Origin: Anaerosolibacter sp.
GTDB taxonomy: Bacteria; Bacillota; Clostridia; Peptostreptococcales; Thermotaleaceae
Reading direction: 5' to 3'
Length of the DNA: 64,000 bases
NCBI RefSeq assembly: GCF_029240175.1
Contig: NZ_JARBTM010000026.1
Span: forward strand, 1-64,000
The position numbers and the translations under genes were made by a program. This document shows, in pieces, positions 9,296 through 18,044 of this stretch. The stretch's first letter is position 1, and each line of letters begins with the position of its first letter. The notes under the pieces were generated by a model, which searched no databases, was not told the DNA's origin, and saw nothing but the letters and a program-made list of their open reading frames with translations.

Positions 9296-9649
9296 TTAAA
9301 ATCTGCTTCCCATCTGCTCAACTTTACCTAGTCTGTTCCATGTAGGAGATTGATCCCCAACCCTTACAATGTTTCTTACCACGATATTGTGGGTAGATGT
9401 TTGCAAGCAAGCTGCAACTGCCGCAGAAATGACTGCAATCAGTTCTTCTTCATTTCCTTCTTCTACTGTTTCCTCAGCAGCAGGTGTACTCTCTACAACC
9501 TGAACTTGTGCCTTTTGAGGCTCTTTGTAGAACAACATTCTTAAAAGGTCTAGTAGGAAAGAAAGTGCAATTAACGTTGCGAAGGTAACACTCATACCTA
9601 ACGCCGTAACGATCAAACCTTCTCCAAAACTTATCGTTTCACCAAACAA
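9296..9649 (-). CDS. mmdD: OadG-family small subunit of the decarboxylase
   Basis: Small membrane-anchored subunit (about 117 residues) that assembles Na+-pump decarboxylases. One N-terminal membrane segment (around residues 11-33) is followed by an acidic Glu-rich linker and a soluble C-terminal region. I prefer a TTG start at 9647-9649, six bases after AAGAGGTG; the GTG at 9658 lies inside that ribosome site. Position between the alpha subunit and the biotin carrier matches delta subunits of methylmalonyl-CoA decarboxylases. Confidence 0.87.
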   Translation of the reverse strand: MFGETISFGEGLIVTALGMSVTFATLIALSFLLDLLRMLFYKEPQKAQVQVVESTPAAEETVEEGNEEELIAVISAAVAACLQTSTHNIVVRNIVRVGDQSPTWNRLGKVEQMGSRF

Positions 9650-9696
9650 TGATATCACCTCTTTTTCTTGGACTTCAGTGGTGTCTGTCTTCTATC

Positions 9697-11244
9697 TTAT
9701 AGCGGAATATTTCCGTGCTTCTTCGCTGGTCTGTTTTCTCTCTTTGATGCAAGCATGTTGAATGCATCTACAAGTCTAGGTCTTGTTGCATTTGGTTCGA
9801 TGACGTCATCAACAAATCCTCTTTCAGCAGCCTTGTATGGCGTAGCAAATTCGTCAGTGTACTCAGCGACTTTCTTTGCTCTTTCTGCTACTGGATCTGC
9901 TGCTTTTGCAATTTCATCTTTAAAGATAATATTCGCTGCACCTTGTGGTCCCATAACTGCGATTTCAGCCTGAGGCCAAGCAAGAACGATGTCAGCACCT
10001 AAATCTTTAGAACACATTGCTAAGTAAGATCCGCCATAAGCTTTTCTTACGATTAATGTTACCTTTGGTACTGTTGCTTCACTGTAAGCATAAAGCATCT
10101 TGGCACCATGTCGGATGATTCCACCGTATTCTTGGTTAGTTCCTGGTAAGAACCCAGGTACGTCAACGATGTTTAATAATGGAATGTTGTATGCATCACA
10201 TGTTCTGATGAATCTTGAAGACTTATCAGATGCATTGATGTCTAAGCAACCTGCAAGGAATTTTGGCTGGTTAGCAATAATACCCACAGATTGACCGTTG
10301 ATTCTTGCGAAACAAGTGATGATATTCTTTGCAAAGTGCGGCTGAACTTCATAGTAATCACCATCATCTACAATCTTAGCGATCACGTCGAACATATCAT
10401 ATGGCTTGTTAGGGTTGTCCGGTAAAATATCATCAAGCTCTGGAATTAATCTATTGATATCATCTTCTGTTTCGTAGAATGGAGCTGTCTCCATGTTATT
10501 AGATGGTAAGAAGCTTAATAATCTTCTGATTTGTGCAATACAATCTTCGTCGTTAGAAGCTACGAAATGAGCTACACCACTGGTTGTATTGTGAGTCATT
10601 GCACCACCAAGGTCTTCAGCAGTTACTTCTTCTCCTGTAACTGTTTTGATTACCTGAGGTCCAGTGATAAACATCTGGCTTGTTTTCTCTACCATGTAGA
10701 TAAAGTCTGTGATTGCTGGTGAATATACCGCACCACCCGCACAAGGTCCCATAATTGCAGAGATTTGTGGTACTACACCAGATGCGATTGTGTTTCTGTA
10801 GAAGATTTTTCCGTATCCAGATAAAGCATCTACTGCTTCTTGGATTCTTGCTCCACCAGAGTCATTTAAACCAACAACTGGTGCGCCAACCTTCAATGCA
10901 TTGTCTAATACCTTACAGATTTTCGCTGCATGCATTTCTCCAAGAGATCCACCTACTACAGTAAAGTCTTGAGCAAAGGCATAAACCAATCTTCCATCAA
11001 CCATACCATATCCAGTTACAACACCTTCGCCTGGTGATTCTACTTTCTCCATGCCAAAGTTTACACAACGGTGAGTTACGAAAGCATCTAGCTCAACGAA
11101 TGTGCCTTCATCAAACAGCAGGTTCATTCTTTCTCTAGCTGTTAATTTACCTGACTGATGCTGCTTATCGATTCTTTTTTGACCGCCGCCAAGCGCAATT
11201 TTTTCTCTGCGCTTACGCAAATCTTCTAATCTGTTGATTGCCAT
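9697..11244 (-). CDS. mmdA: Methylmalonyl-CoA decarboxylase alpha subunit (carboxyltransferase)
   Basis: Transfers the carboxyl group of methylmalonyl-CoA to biotin, yielding propionyl-CoA. The 515 residues form two crotonase-like carboxyltransferase halves. Oxyanion and CoA-binding glycine stretches are visible as [24 protein letters not shown] and [20 protein letters not shown], and [12 protein letters not shown] is in the C-terminal half. The same family includes propionyl-CoA carboxylase beta subunits; the adjacent OadG and OadB genes favour the Na+-pump decarboxylase. A clear AGGAGG precedes the ATG. Confidence 0.93.
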   Translation of the reverse strand: MAINRLEDLRKRREKIALGGGQKRIDKQHQSGKLTARERMNLLFDEGTFVELDAFVTHRCVNFGMEKVESPGEGVVTGYGMVDGRLVYAFAQDFTVVGGSLGEMHAAKICKVLDNALKVGAPVVGLNDSGGARIQEAVDALSGYGKIFYRNTIASGVVPQISAIMGPCAGGAVYSPAITDFIYMVEKTSQMFITGPQVIKTVTGEEVTAEDLGGAMTHNTTSGVAHFVASNDEDCIAQIRRLLSFLPSNNMETAPFYETEDDINRLIPELDDILPDNPNKPYDMFDVIAKIVDDGDYYEVQPHFAKNIITCFARINGQSVGIIANQPKFLAGCLDINASDKSSRFIRTCDAYNIPLLNIVDVPGFLPGTNQEYGGIIRHGAKMLYAYSEATVPKVTLIVRKAYGGSYLAMCSKDLGADIVLAWPQAEIAVMGPQGAANIIFKDEIAKAADPVAERAKKVAEYTDEFATPYKAAERGFVDDVIEPNATRPRLVDAFNMLASKRENRPAKKHGNIPL

Positions 11245-11297
11245 GTTTACTAACCTCCTACACTAATGTTGGGCTGCCAAAATTGGCAGCCTGACTA

Positions 11298-11702
11298 CTA
11301 CTCTCTCTCGCTTAATTCAACAAGTACGCCGTTTGTGCTCTTAGGATGACAGAAAGCGATTTTCGCGCCGCCTGCTCCATATCTTGGCTTCTCATCAATC
11401 ATCTTTACACCTTTGCCCATCAATTCAGCGATAGCTTCTTCGATGTTTGGTACTTTAAATGCGATGTGCTGGATGCCTTCGCCCTTCTTCTCGATAAACT
11501 TTGCGATTGGTCCCTCTGGATCAGTTGACTCTAATAATTCAACCTCTGTATCTCCAACAGGTAAAAACGCAACCTTTACCTTTTGCTCTTCAACAACTTC
11601 AGTCCCATGAAGCTCTAGTCCAAGCATATCTTGGTAAAACTTTAATGTTTCATCTAAGCTTTTTACTGCAATCCCAATGTGGTCAACTTTTAATACTTTC
11701 AT
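11298..11702 (-). CDS. mce: Methylmalonyl-CoA epimerase
   Basis: Interconverts the R and S forms of methylmalonyl-CoA, linking the mutase (R) to the decarboxylase (S). The 134-residue protein is a vicinal-oxygen-chelate fold with two beta-alpha-beta-beta-beta units. The metal-binding pattern is visible as VDHIGIAVKSLDE, GIQHIAFKV and a late Glu in VLVELSE. It lies directly between meaB and mmdA, exactly where the pathway needs it. Confidence 0.95.
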   Translation of the reverse strand: MKVLKVDHIGIAVKSLDETLKFYQDMLGLELHGTEVVEEQKVKVAFLPVGDTEVELLESTDPEGPIAKFIEKKGEGIQHIAFKVPNIEEAIAELMGKGVKMIDEKPRYGAGGAKIAFCHPKSTNGVLVELSERE

Positions 11703-11785
11703 GATTTTGCCTCCTTTATCTATTTTTAGGGCATCTTCATCGGTCTACTGCATTCGTCAGTTGCCTCCCGCCCTGATAAACTTGT

Positions 11786-12712
11786 TTAGATTTCCTTAAG
11801 AATGCTTTCTGATGCAGTATAAGGATCTGTCTTTCTCACAGCAACATCGACTGCCAATTGATTGATCATTTCTTCCTTCTTAGATTTATCTAAGATCATA
11901 CGCATCAAATTTTCTTGAACAAGATCTATAATTTCGAGTCTGCTGTTTAGTGTTCTCCTCTGCTGTAATTTCCCTGTATCCTCCATGTGTTTTTTATGGT
12001 CCTTTAGATGTCCTAATAGTTCATCTATACCCTCATTATCGACGGCAATAACCATTTGCACTGGGGGTCTCCAGTCAGAGTGATTGAAGTCAAGCATCAT
12101 GTCGATCTCCCTAGCTGTTCGCTTTGCACCGTCACGATCTGCTTTGTTTACTGCAAATACATCCCCAATCTCCATAATTCCGGCTTTGATGGCTTGAATA
12201 TCATCGCCCAATCCAGGAACCATTACCATCAGTGTTGTATCAGCATTCTTGGCAATATCAACTTCCGATTGCCCTACCCCAACGGTTTCAATAAAAATAT
12301 AGTCTACACCATAAATATCTAGGATTTTTACCGCAGCTTGGGTAGCTTTGGATAGTCCCCCTAGATGCCCACGGGTACCCATACTTCTGATAAACACGCC
12401 CGGGTCTGTACTGAGATCATTCATTCTTACTCTGTCACCCAGTATGGATCCGCCTGTGAAGGGGCTTGTAGGATCTACAGCGATAATACCAACTGTTTTG
12501 CCTTCCTTACGGATGGCTTTTGCCAATTTATCTGTCAGCGTACTTTTGCCTGCGCCAGGAGGACCTGTGATGCCGATTACATGGGCCTTTCCCGTTTTGC
12601 TAAACAGACTTTTTAATATTTCGACAGCCTCAGGATCATGATTCTCTGCCATGGAGATCAGCCTTGCAACTGCCCTTTTATCACCTTGTAACAATCTTTC
12701 AGCTAAATCCAT
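11786..12712 (-). CDS. meaB: MeaB-type GTPase, chaperone of methylmalonyl-CoA mutase
   Basis: G3E-family GTPase that gates cobalamin loading and protects methylmalonyl-CoA mutase from inactivation. Walker A is GITGPPGAGKSTL; IIAVDPTSPFTGGSILGDRVRM and ETVGVGQSE carry switch and Walker B elements, and NKAD gives the base-specificity motif. I choose the ATG at 12710-12712 (308 residues) since GGTGGTG is 6 bases before it; a GTG four codons earlier is possible. It follows the cobalamin-binding mutase subunit. Confidence 0.94.
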   Translation of the reverse strand: MDLAERLLQGDKRAVARLISMAENHDPEAVEILKSLFSKTGKAHVIGITGPPGAGKSTLTDKLAKAIRKEGKTVGIIAVDPTSPFTGGSILGDRVRMNDLSTDPGVFIRSMGTRGHLGGLSKATQAAVKILDIYGVDYIFIETVGVGQSEVDIAKNADTTLMVMVPGLGDDIQAIKAGIMEIGDVFAVNKADRDGAKRTAREIDMMLDFNHSDWRPPVQMVIAVDNEGIDELLGHLKDHKKHMEDTGKLQQRRTLNSRLEIIDLVQENLMRMILDKSKKEEMINQLAVDVAVRKTDPYTASESILKEI

Positions 12713-12766
12713 CCATTGCACCACCTATTTTTGGGCAAATTGCCTGCGTCTGTTATTATTTTTTAC

Positions 12767-13165
12767 CTATTTTCTCTTAAGGTTAGCTCTGATGTAGTCA
12801 ATTGTAACAGAAGTTGGTGTACCTGGTGTGAATATTTCTGCGATACCTTTTTCCTTTAAGAAAGGAATGTCATCATCTGGAATAACGCCGCCGCCGATTA
12901 CCAATACGTCATCAACGTTTTCTACCTTTAATAATTCAACTACCTTTGGAAGCAATGTGTTGTGAGCACCTGATAAGATACTCATTGCTACTACATCAAC
13001 GTCTTCCTGAATTGTAGCACTTACGATTTGCTCAGGTGTTTGTCTTAATCCTGTATAGATTACCTCCATACCAGCATCTCTTAAAGCTCTAGCGATAACC
13101 TTCGCTCCTCTATCATGACCATCAAGGCCTGGCTTTGCAACTAATACTCTAATTGGTCTATCCAT
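12767..13165 (-). CDS. Methylmalonyl-CoA mutase, cobalamin-binding small subunit
   Basis: A free-standing B12-binding domain of 132 residues. The DxHxxG motif (D15, H17, G20 in GLDGHDRG) supplies the histidine that ligates cobalt in the base-off state, and [11 protein letters not shown] lies in the nucleotide-tail pocket. The start at the ATG 13163-13165 is set by AAGGAGG 8 bases upstream. Together with the catalytic subunit encoded next to it this makes a two-polypeptide mutase. Confidence 0.94.
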   Translation of the reverse strand: MDRPIRVLVAKPGLDGHDRGAKVIARALRDAGMEVIYTGLRQTPEQIVSATIQEDVDVVAMSILSGAHNTLLPKVVELLKVENVDDVLVIGGGVIPDDDIPFLKEKGIAEIFTPGTPTSVTIDYIRANLKRK

Positions 13166-13235
13166 GAAATTTTCCTCCTTCAATAAATCTATTTTCCTTA
13201 TATTTATCTTTTCACTGCAAGGTATTGTCAGTAGA

Positions 13236-14912
13236 CTACAGTTTTACTGATTGCTGGTACTCACCAAATACTTCTCTCATTACACCACAGATTTCTCCAA
13301 GTGTACCATAAGCTCTTACTGCATCTAAGATAAATGGCATTAAGTTTTCATCGCCTTGACAAGCTGTTCTTAGTGCTTCAAGTTTTTGTTGTACTAAGCT
13401 GTTATCTCTCTTTGCTCTAAGGTCAACCAGCTTTTGCTTTTGAAGCTCACCTACAGAAGGATCAACTCTTAATAATCCTTTTGGTGCTTCTTCTTTAATT
13501 TGGAACTTATTCATACCAACAATGATTCTCTTTCCAGCTTCAATATCTTTTTGATAGTTGTAAGCTGCATCCATGATTTCTTGTTGGATATATCCGTTAT
13601 CAATCGCCTTTGGCGCGCCACCGATTTCATCAATCTTCTTAATGTATTCCATAGCTGCTTCTTCGATTTCTTTTGTTTTTGCTTCGATATAGTATGATCC
13701 AGCTAGTGGGTCAACTGTATCTGCCGCACCACTCTCGTATGCTACGATTTGCTGTGTTCTTAATGCAACTCTTACAGAGTCCTCAGTTGGAAGAGCTAGT
13801 GCCTCATCCTTAGAGTTTGTGTGTAAGGATTGTGTTCCACCTAGTACTGCTGCTAATGTTTGAATCGCAACACGTACAATGTTGTTTTCTGGCTGTTGAG
13901 CAGTTAATGTAGATCCGCCAGTTTGTGTATGGAACTTAAGTGCCATAGATTTTGCATCTTTTGCACCAAATCTTTCCTTCATGATTTTTGCCCAAAGTCT
14001 TCTAGCTGCTCTGAACTTTGCAACTTCTTCTAAGATGTCATTGTGAGCATTGAAGAAGAATGATAGTCTTGGCGCAAATGTATCTACATCTAGACCTGCC
14101 TTGATTGCAGCGTCAACATATGCAATACCATCTGCCAAAGTGAATCCAACTTCCTGTGCAGCTGTTGAACCAGCTTCTCTGATGTGATATCCAGAAATAG
14201 AAATTGTATTCCATTGTGGAACTTCTTTTGAACAATATTCAAATATATTTGTAATTAATCTCATGGATGGCTCTGTTGGGAAGATATATGTTCCACGAGC
14301 AATGTATTCTTTTAAGATATCATTCTGGATCGTACCTCTTAATTGATCAGGTGTAACCCCTTGCTTCTCAGCAACAGCAATGTACATTGCTAATAATACT
14401 GAAGCAGGTGCATTGATTGTCATAGATGTAGAAACCTTGTCTAGTGGAATGCCACCAAAAAGAATTTCCATGTCTGCCAATGAGTCAATGGCAACCCCTA
14501 CCTTACCAACTTCACCTTCTGATAGTGGATGGTCTGAGTCATAACCAATTTGTGTTGGAAGGTCAAATGCTACGGAAAGACCCATAGAACCTTGCTCAAT
14601 TAGATACTTATAACGCTTGTTTGATTCTTCAGCTGTAGCAAAACCAGCATACATTCTCATTGTCCAGAATCTACCTCTGTACATGTTGGTTTGTACACCC
14701 CTTGTATATGGGTAGCTTCCTGGGATTCCTAAGTCTGTCATGTAATCAAAATCTGGAATATCAGCTGGTGTGTATAATCTGTTTACAGGTGCACCTGACC
14801 CTGTTTCAAATACTGTCTTTCTTTCAGGTCTCTTTTCAAGAGATTTTTCCATCTTTGCATTGTAGCTATCAAAGCTTTCTTTGATTTGCGCTAACTTTTC
14901 TTTTTCAAACAT
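13236..14912 (-). CDS. Methylmalonyl-CoA mutase, catalytic large subunit
   Basis: Interconverts succinyl-CoA and R-methylmalonyl-CoA by an adenosylcobalamin radical mechanism. The 558 residues cover the TIM-barrel catalytic domain only. The substrate-binding region [13 protein letters not shown] has the Tyr found in methylmalonyl rather than isobutyryl mutases, and [10 protein letters not shown] includes the conserved His. The B12 domain is absent here and is encoded separately just downstream. An AGGAGG site precedes the ATG. Confidence 0.95.
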   Translation of the reverse strand: MFEKEKLAQIKESFDSYNAKMEKSLEKRPERKTVFETGSGAPVNRLYTPADIPDFDYMTDLGIPGSYPYTRGVQTNMYRGRFWTMRMYAGFATAEESNKRYKYLIEQGSMGLSVAFDLPTQIGYDSDHPLSEGEVGKVGVAIDSLADMEILFGGIPLDKVSTSMTINAPASVLLAMYIAVAEKQGVTPDQLRGTIQNDILKEYIARGTYIFPTEPSMRLITNIFEYCSKEVPQWNTISISGYHIREAGSTAAQEVGFTLADGIAYVDAAIKAGLDVDTFAPRLSFFFNAHNDILEEVAKFRAARRLWAKIMKERFGAKDAKSMALKFHTQTGGSTLTAQQPENNIVRVAIQTLAAVLGGTQSLHTNSKDEALALPTEDSVRVALRTQQIVAYESGAADTVDPLAGSYYIEAKTKEIEEAAMEYIKKIDEIGGAPKAIDNGYIQQEIMDAAYNYQKDIEAGKRIIVGMNKFQIKEEAPKGLLRVDPSVGELQKQKLVDLRAKRDNSLVQQKLEALRTACQGDENLMPFILDAVRAYGTLGEICGVMREVFGEYQQSVKL

Positions 14913-15044
14913 TTTTTTTCCTCCTTACACATCTATCTTTTTAAAAATTAGTATTATTTTATCCATTCTTCCAAGTTATCATGATGATTTTTGTCAGTTT
15001 ATTGGAAAAACAATACTTTTCAAACTATATATTGACATAGATTC

Positions 15045-15067
15045 AGGGGATGCGAAATGATCCCCCT
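15045..15067 (-). other. Stable hairpin between the CoA-transferase and mutase genes
   Basis: Inverted repeat with arms AGGGGGAT and ATCCCCT on the minus strand, loop about 8 bases, no U tract after it. It may stabilise or process the transcript rather than end it. The rest of the 238-base gap is AT-rich with no gene. Confidence 0.4.
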
Positions 15068-15150
15068 AATCTCATATCATCACTTCTATAGTATCTTTCA
15101 AAATTCCTTCATCGATACCAGTTTTTCTTTTCGTCGTGCAATTGTCGGAA

Positions 15151-16650
15151 TTATTTTATTTTCATTGATCCTGTATCCAGGAATCTCTGGTGCCAAGACA
15201 ATGCTTCTCCGATAAGATGCGGTTCATGCTTTAACTTGCCTGACATAGCTCTTTCGAGGTAGTCATTTAACATTGGTTTATAATCTGGGTGGGCACACTT
15301 GTCAATGATTAATCTTGCTCTTTCTGTTGGTGATGTTCCTCTTAAATCTGCAAGACCTTGCTCTGTTACAACCACCATCACATCATGCTCCGTATGGTCC
15401 ACATGGGATACCATTGGCACGATAGAAGAAATATCTCCATTCTTCGCTACAGATACAGTTGTATAGAAGGAGATGTATGCATTTCTCGTGTAGTCTCCTG
15501 AACCGCCTAAACCATTCATCATTCTTGATCCCATGATGTTTGTTGAGTTAACATGACCATACATATCTATTTCAATGGCCGTATTCATAGAAAGCACACC
15601 GATTCTTCTAGCAACTTCTGGATTGTTACTGATTTCTTGAGGTCTTAATAAGATATGTTTTGAATACTTATCGATGTTTTGATAAAGCTTTACTTGACCC
15701 TCAGCGGATGGCGTAATTGCTGTACCAGATGCAACCGTTACTTTCCCAGCATCAATAAGGTCTAACATGGAGTCCTGAATAACTTCCGTGTAACATGTTA
15801 AATCAGTGAAAGGTCCAGTTACCAATCCACCAAGTACTGCATTTGCTACAGATCCTACACCTGATTGTAATGGTAATAGGTTTTTAGGTAATCTACCCAT
15901 CTTTACTTCATTTTCTAAGAACTCAATGATATGATTTGAAATTGCTTTTGAATCTTCATCTATAGGACCTAATGGTCTAACTTTATCTGGCATATCTGTT
16001 ACAACGATAGCAGCAATCTTCGATGGGTCACATGGTATATATGGTGTTCCTACTCTGTGGCCTGAGTGTTCAATTGGAATTGGCTTTCTAAAAGGCGGCT
16101 TCTCAGGAATATAGATATCATGCATGCCTTCTAGCTGCATTGGCTGGCTTGTATTGATTTCGATAATTACCTTATCGGCTAGTTGAATTGCTGTCGGAGA
16201 AATACCCACGGATGTTGTTGGAATGATTCCGCCATCTTCTGTAATTGCCAGTGCTTCAACAATAGCTACATCAATGTTTCCGAAGAAACCATAGCTCATA
16301 TATTGTGGCAAGTGACTCAAGTGCATATCTTGATATGCAATCGTTCCGGCATTGATACCATTTCTTGTATCATTATGGGTTTGATAAGGGAATCTTCTTT
16401 TGATTACCCCTGCTCTTGATAACGCACCATCTAGCTCATCACCTACAGAAGCGCCTGTTAAAAGAGTGATGCCTACCTTGTCTCCGCCTTCAGCTCTTTT
16501 GGCCAGGGCCAATGGAACTGCTTTTGGATATCCTGATGGCGTAAAACCGCTGGCAGCTACTGTCATGCCATCTTTGATCAGCATTGCAGCTTCCTCTGCA
16601 GAAACTACCTTTCCTTTGAGGTCTTCTCTTCTAATTCTGTTTTCTAACAT
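15151..16650 (-). CDS. scpC: Succinate (propionyl-CoA:succinate) CoA transferase
   Basis: Class I CoA transferase of the acetyl-CoA hydrolase/transferase family, 499 residues, probably moving CoA from propionyl-CoA to succinate. GVGSVANAVLGGL and the segment CYTEVIQDSML, whose Glu would form the glutamyl-CoA thioester, are visible, and GSGDYTRNAYISFY is near the C-terminus. Genomic position before the mutase, epimerase and decarboxylase genes closes the succinate-to-propionate cycle; acetate as acceptor cannot be excluded. Start is 9 bases after AAGGAGG. Confidence 0.9.
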   Translation of the reverse strand: MLENRIRREDLKGKVVSAEEAAMLIKDGMTVAASGFTPSGYPKAVPLALAKRAEGGDKVGITLLTGASVGDELDGALSRAGVIKRRFPYQTHNDTRNGINAGTIAYQDMHLSHLPQYMSYGFFGNIDVAIVEALAITEDGGIIPTTSVGISPTAIQLADKVIIEINTSQPMQLEGMHDIYIPEKPPFRKPIPIEHSGHRVGTPYIPCDPSKIAAIVVTDMPDKVRPLGPIDEDSKAISNHIIEFLENEVKMGRLPKNLLPLQSGVGSVANAVLGGLVTGPFTDLTCYTEVIQDSMLDLIDAGKVTVASGTAITPSAEGQVKLYQNIDKYSKHILLRPQEISNNPEVARRIGVLSMNTAIEIDMYGHVNSTNIMGSRMMNGLGGSGDYTRNAYISFYTTVSVAKNGDISSIVPMVSHVDHTEHDVMVVVTEQGLADLRGTSPTERARLIIDKCAHPDYKPMLNDYLERAMSGKLKHEPHLIGEALSWHQRFLDTGSMKIK

Positions 16651-16752
16651 CCCATGAATCCTCCTTTAAAATAATAGTATTTCCAGTGTTGCTTAGGGCA
16701 ACAACGCATAGCATTGCTATTTATAATTGCCGATACACTTTTATTATGTAAA

Positions 16753-16808
16753 TATAAAAGACTAGATATACCACTGAATCAAATGTGATTCTTAGTGGCA
16801 TACCTAGC
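16753..16808 (-). terminator. Long imperfect hairpin, likely terminator after the DUF3870 gene
   Basis: Minus-strand arms CTAGGTATGCCACTAAGAATC and GATTCAGTGGTATATCTAG pair with few mismatches, followed by TCTTTTATATTT. Confidence 0.65.
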
Positions 16809-16901
16809 CTTGCTTTACCTACTTTCAACTGGTAAAAGGGCATTTTACCAACGCAGATAACGGGGCTTCATATGATGGAATTTTTATTATCTTAACTGCT
16901 T

Positions 16902-17240
16902 TTACTCATGATCTGGTTCAGGTTTTCCTTCAACAATCACTTGCTTGTATTTATCTGCACAGGTTCTTAATGCAGAGATAATCGCTTTTCTTGCAGATCC
17001 GAAATAACTATCTGTAAACATTTTTTCAATTGTTTCGACATGGTTAAGGTTTTCCCCTATCACACAATTCCTGAAAAAATTCTTTGCTACAGAGGTTACT
17101 AAGGTAATATCTGCATCTAAAATTTCACCCGTATTTGCATTTATCAAAAGACCGACCGCAATCACACTGTATAGCTCTGTTGCAGTGATTCCCTTGGGCA
17201 ATTTTGCATAACCGCTTATAAATATCTTCTTCGTTGGCAT
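16902..17240 (-). CDS. DUF3870 domain protein
   Basis: A 112-residue soluble protein matching my recollection of the DUF3870 family: SGYAKLPKGITATELY at the N-terminus and GLLINANTGEILDADITL following. No catalytic motif is evident and no function is known to me. It lies upstream of the CoA transferase on the same strand, separated by about 250 bases and a terminator-like hairpin. A possible tie to propionate metabolism is only positional. GAGGTGG precedes the ATG. Confidence 0.75.
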   Translation of the reverse strand: MPTKKIFISGYAKLPKGITATELYSVIAVGLLINANTGEILDADITLVTSVAKNFFRNCVIGENLNHVETIEKMFTDSYFGSARKAIISALRTCADKYKQVIVEGKPEPDHE

Positions 17241-17580
17241 ACAACCACCTCTTCAATATTAGAAATTCTACATTCTTCTACAAATTCCTGCATAACTATA
17301 AAGTTTTTTTTTATAGATCCAATTATTTCTACAATACCTTCAAGATGGTTGATATTTTATCCATATGCAGTTTTTAGTCTTTCATATATGCTTTGTCATA
17401 TCTTTAACAAAATTTTATCATGTTCTGAAGGAATTGTGAAGTACTTTATTTCATTTTTGTCATTTTTTTAAACGTTCCTATTCGGAATAATTCTTCCATA
17501 AGAATCATCTGTTAATATGTTATCTACTCCATGTTTCATCTTTTTTCGATATTTCCCGGGAAATTTCCCTATTTCTTTCA
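17241..17580. other. Intergenic region without a gene
   Basis: AT-rich. A weak minus-strand promoter-like pair, TTGTTA and TATATG 16 bases apart, lies around 17375-17410. A GGGAAATTTCCC palindrome at 17555-17575 just after the thioesterase gene could be its terminator, but the U tract is poor. I see no coding sequence. Confidence 0.35.
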
Positions 17581-17979
17581 TTATTTGTTTCTCTTATCCG
17601 CCGTTGCCTGGATAAACTTATCCACATGAATGATATAACGACTATGGAAACCTTCTCCGATCTTATCTTTTTCATCATAGGCATCAATACGAAACTTTAG
17701 CTTTTTTCCATCTACTTCTATCAACTCAGCTTCTGCCCTTACCTTCATACCCACAGGGGTAGCTGCCATATGCTTTACATCTAAATGGGTTCCCACTGTA
17801 GCATAGCCTTGAGGTAGATGAGGATCTACGGCTTTTAATGAAGCATTCTCCATCAACCCAATCATGGCTGGTGTGGCATATACCATAACGCCACCGCTTC
17901 CATAGTGAACCGCCGTATCCTGCTCCCCTACAATATGCTCTATAACCGCCTTCATTTCTACTGCTAAACCAAACTCCAT
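17581..17979 (-). CDS. Hotdog-fold thioesterase
   Basis: A 132-residue protein resembling the thioesterase family that includes fluoroacetyl-CoA thioesterase: VYATPAMIGLMENASLKAV forms the central hotdog helix, followed by VGTHLDVKHMAATPVGMKV. It probably hydrolyses an acyl-CoA; the substrate is unknown. The start at the ATG 17977-17979 is 9 bases after AGGAGG. A longer reading from 18027 would run through the ftsH terminator and is rejected. It is downstream of ftsH. Confidence 0.85.
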   Translation of the reverse strand: MEFGLAVEMKAVIEHIVGEQDTAVHYGSGGVMVYATPAMIGLMENASLKAVDPHLPQGYATVGTHLDVKHMAATPVGMKVRAEAELIEVDGKKLKFRIDAYDEKDKIGEGFHSRYIIHVDKFIQATADKRNK

Positions 17980-18003
17980 TTTATCCCGCCTCCTGTTATT
18001 CAT

Positions 18004-18040
18004 TATTAAAACCCCCTTTGTTTGCAAACAAAGGGGGTTT
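18004..18040 (-). terminator. ftsH terminator
   Basis: Near-perfect palindrome with arms AACCCCCTTTGTTTG and CAAACAAAGGGGGTT followed by TTTT on the minus strand, five bases after the ftsH stop. Confidence 0.92.
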
Positions 18041-18044
18041 GTGT

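Noticed and set aside
8891-9331. 146-codon frame antisense to the biotin carrier gene, rich in Gly and Ala
   Set aside because: Caused by the repetitive Ala/Pro linker codons of the carrier on the opposite strand.
15045-15067. Hairpin as terminator separating scpC from the mutase genes
   Set aside because: No U tract follows, so it is reported as a hairpin only.
17980-18027. Longer start of the thioesterase gene
   Set aside because: The extension runs into the ftsH terminator hairpin and the good ribosome site lies inside it, so the start at 17979 is used.
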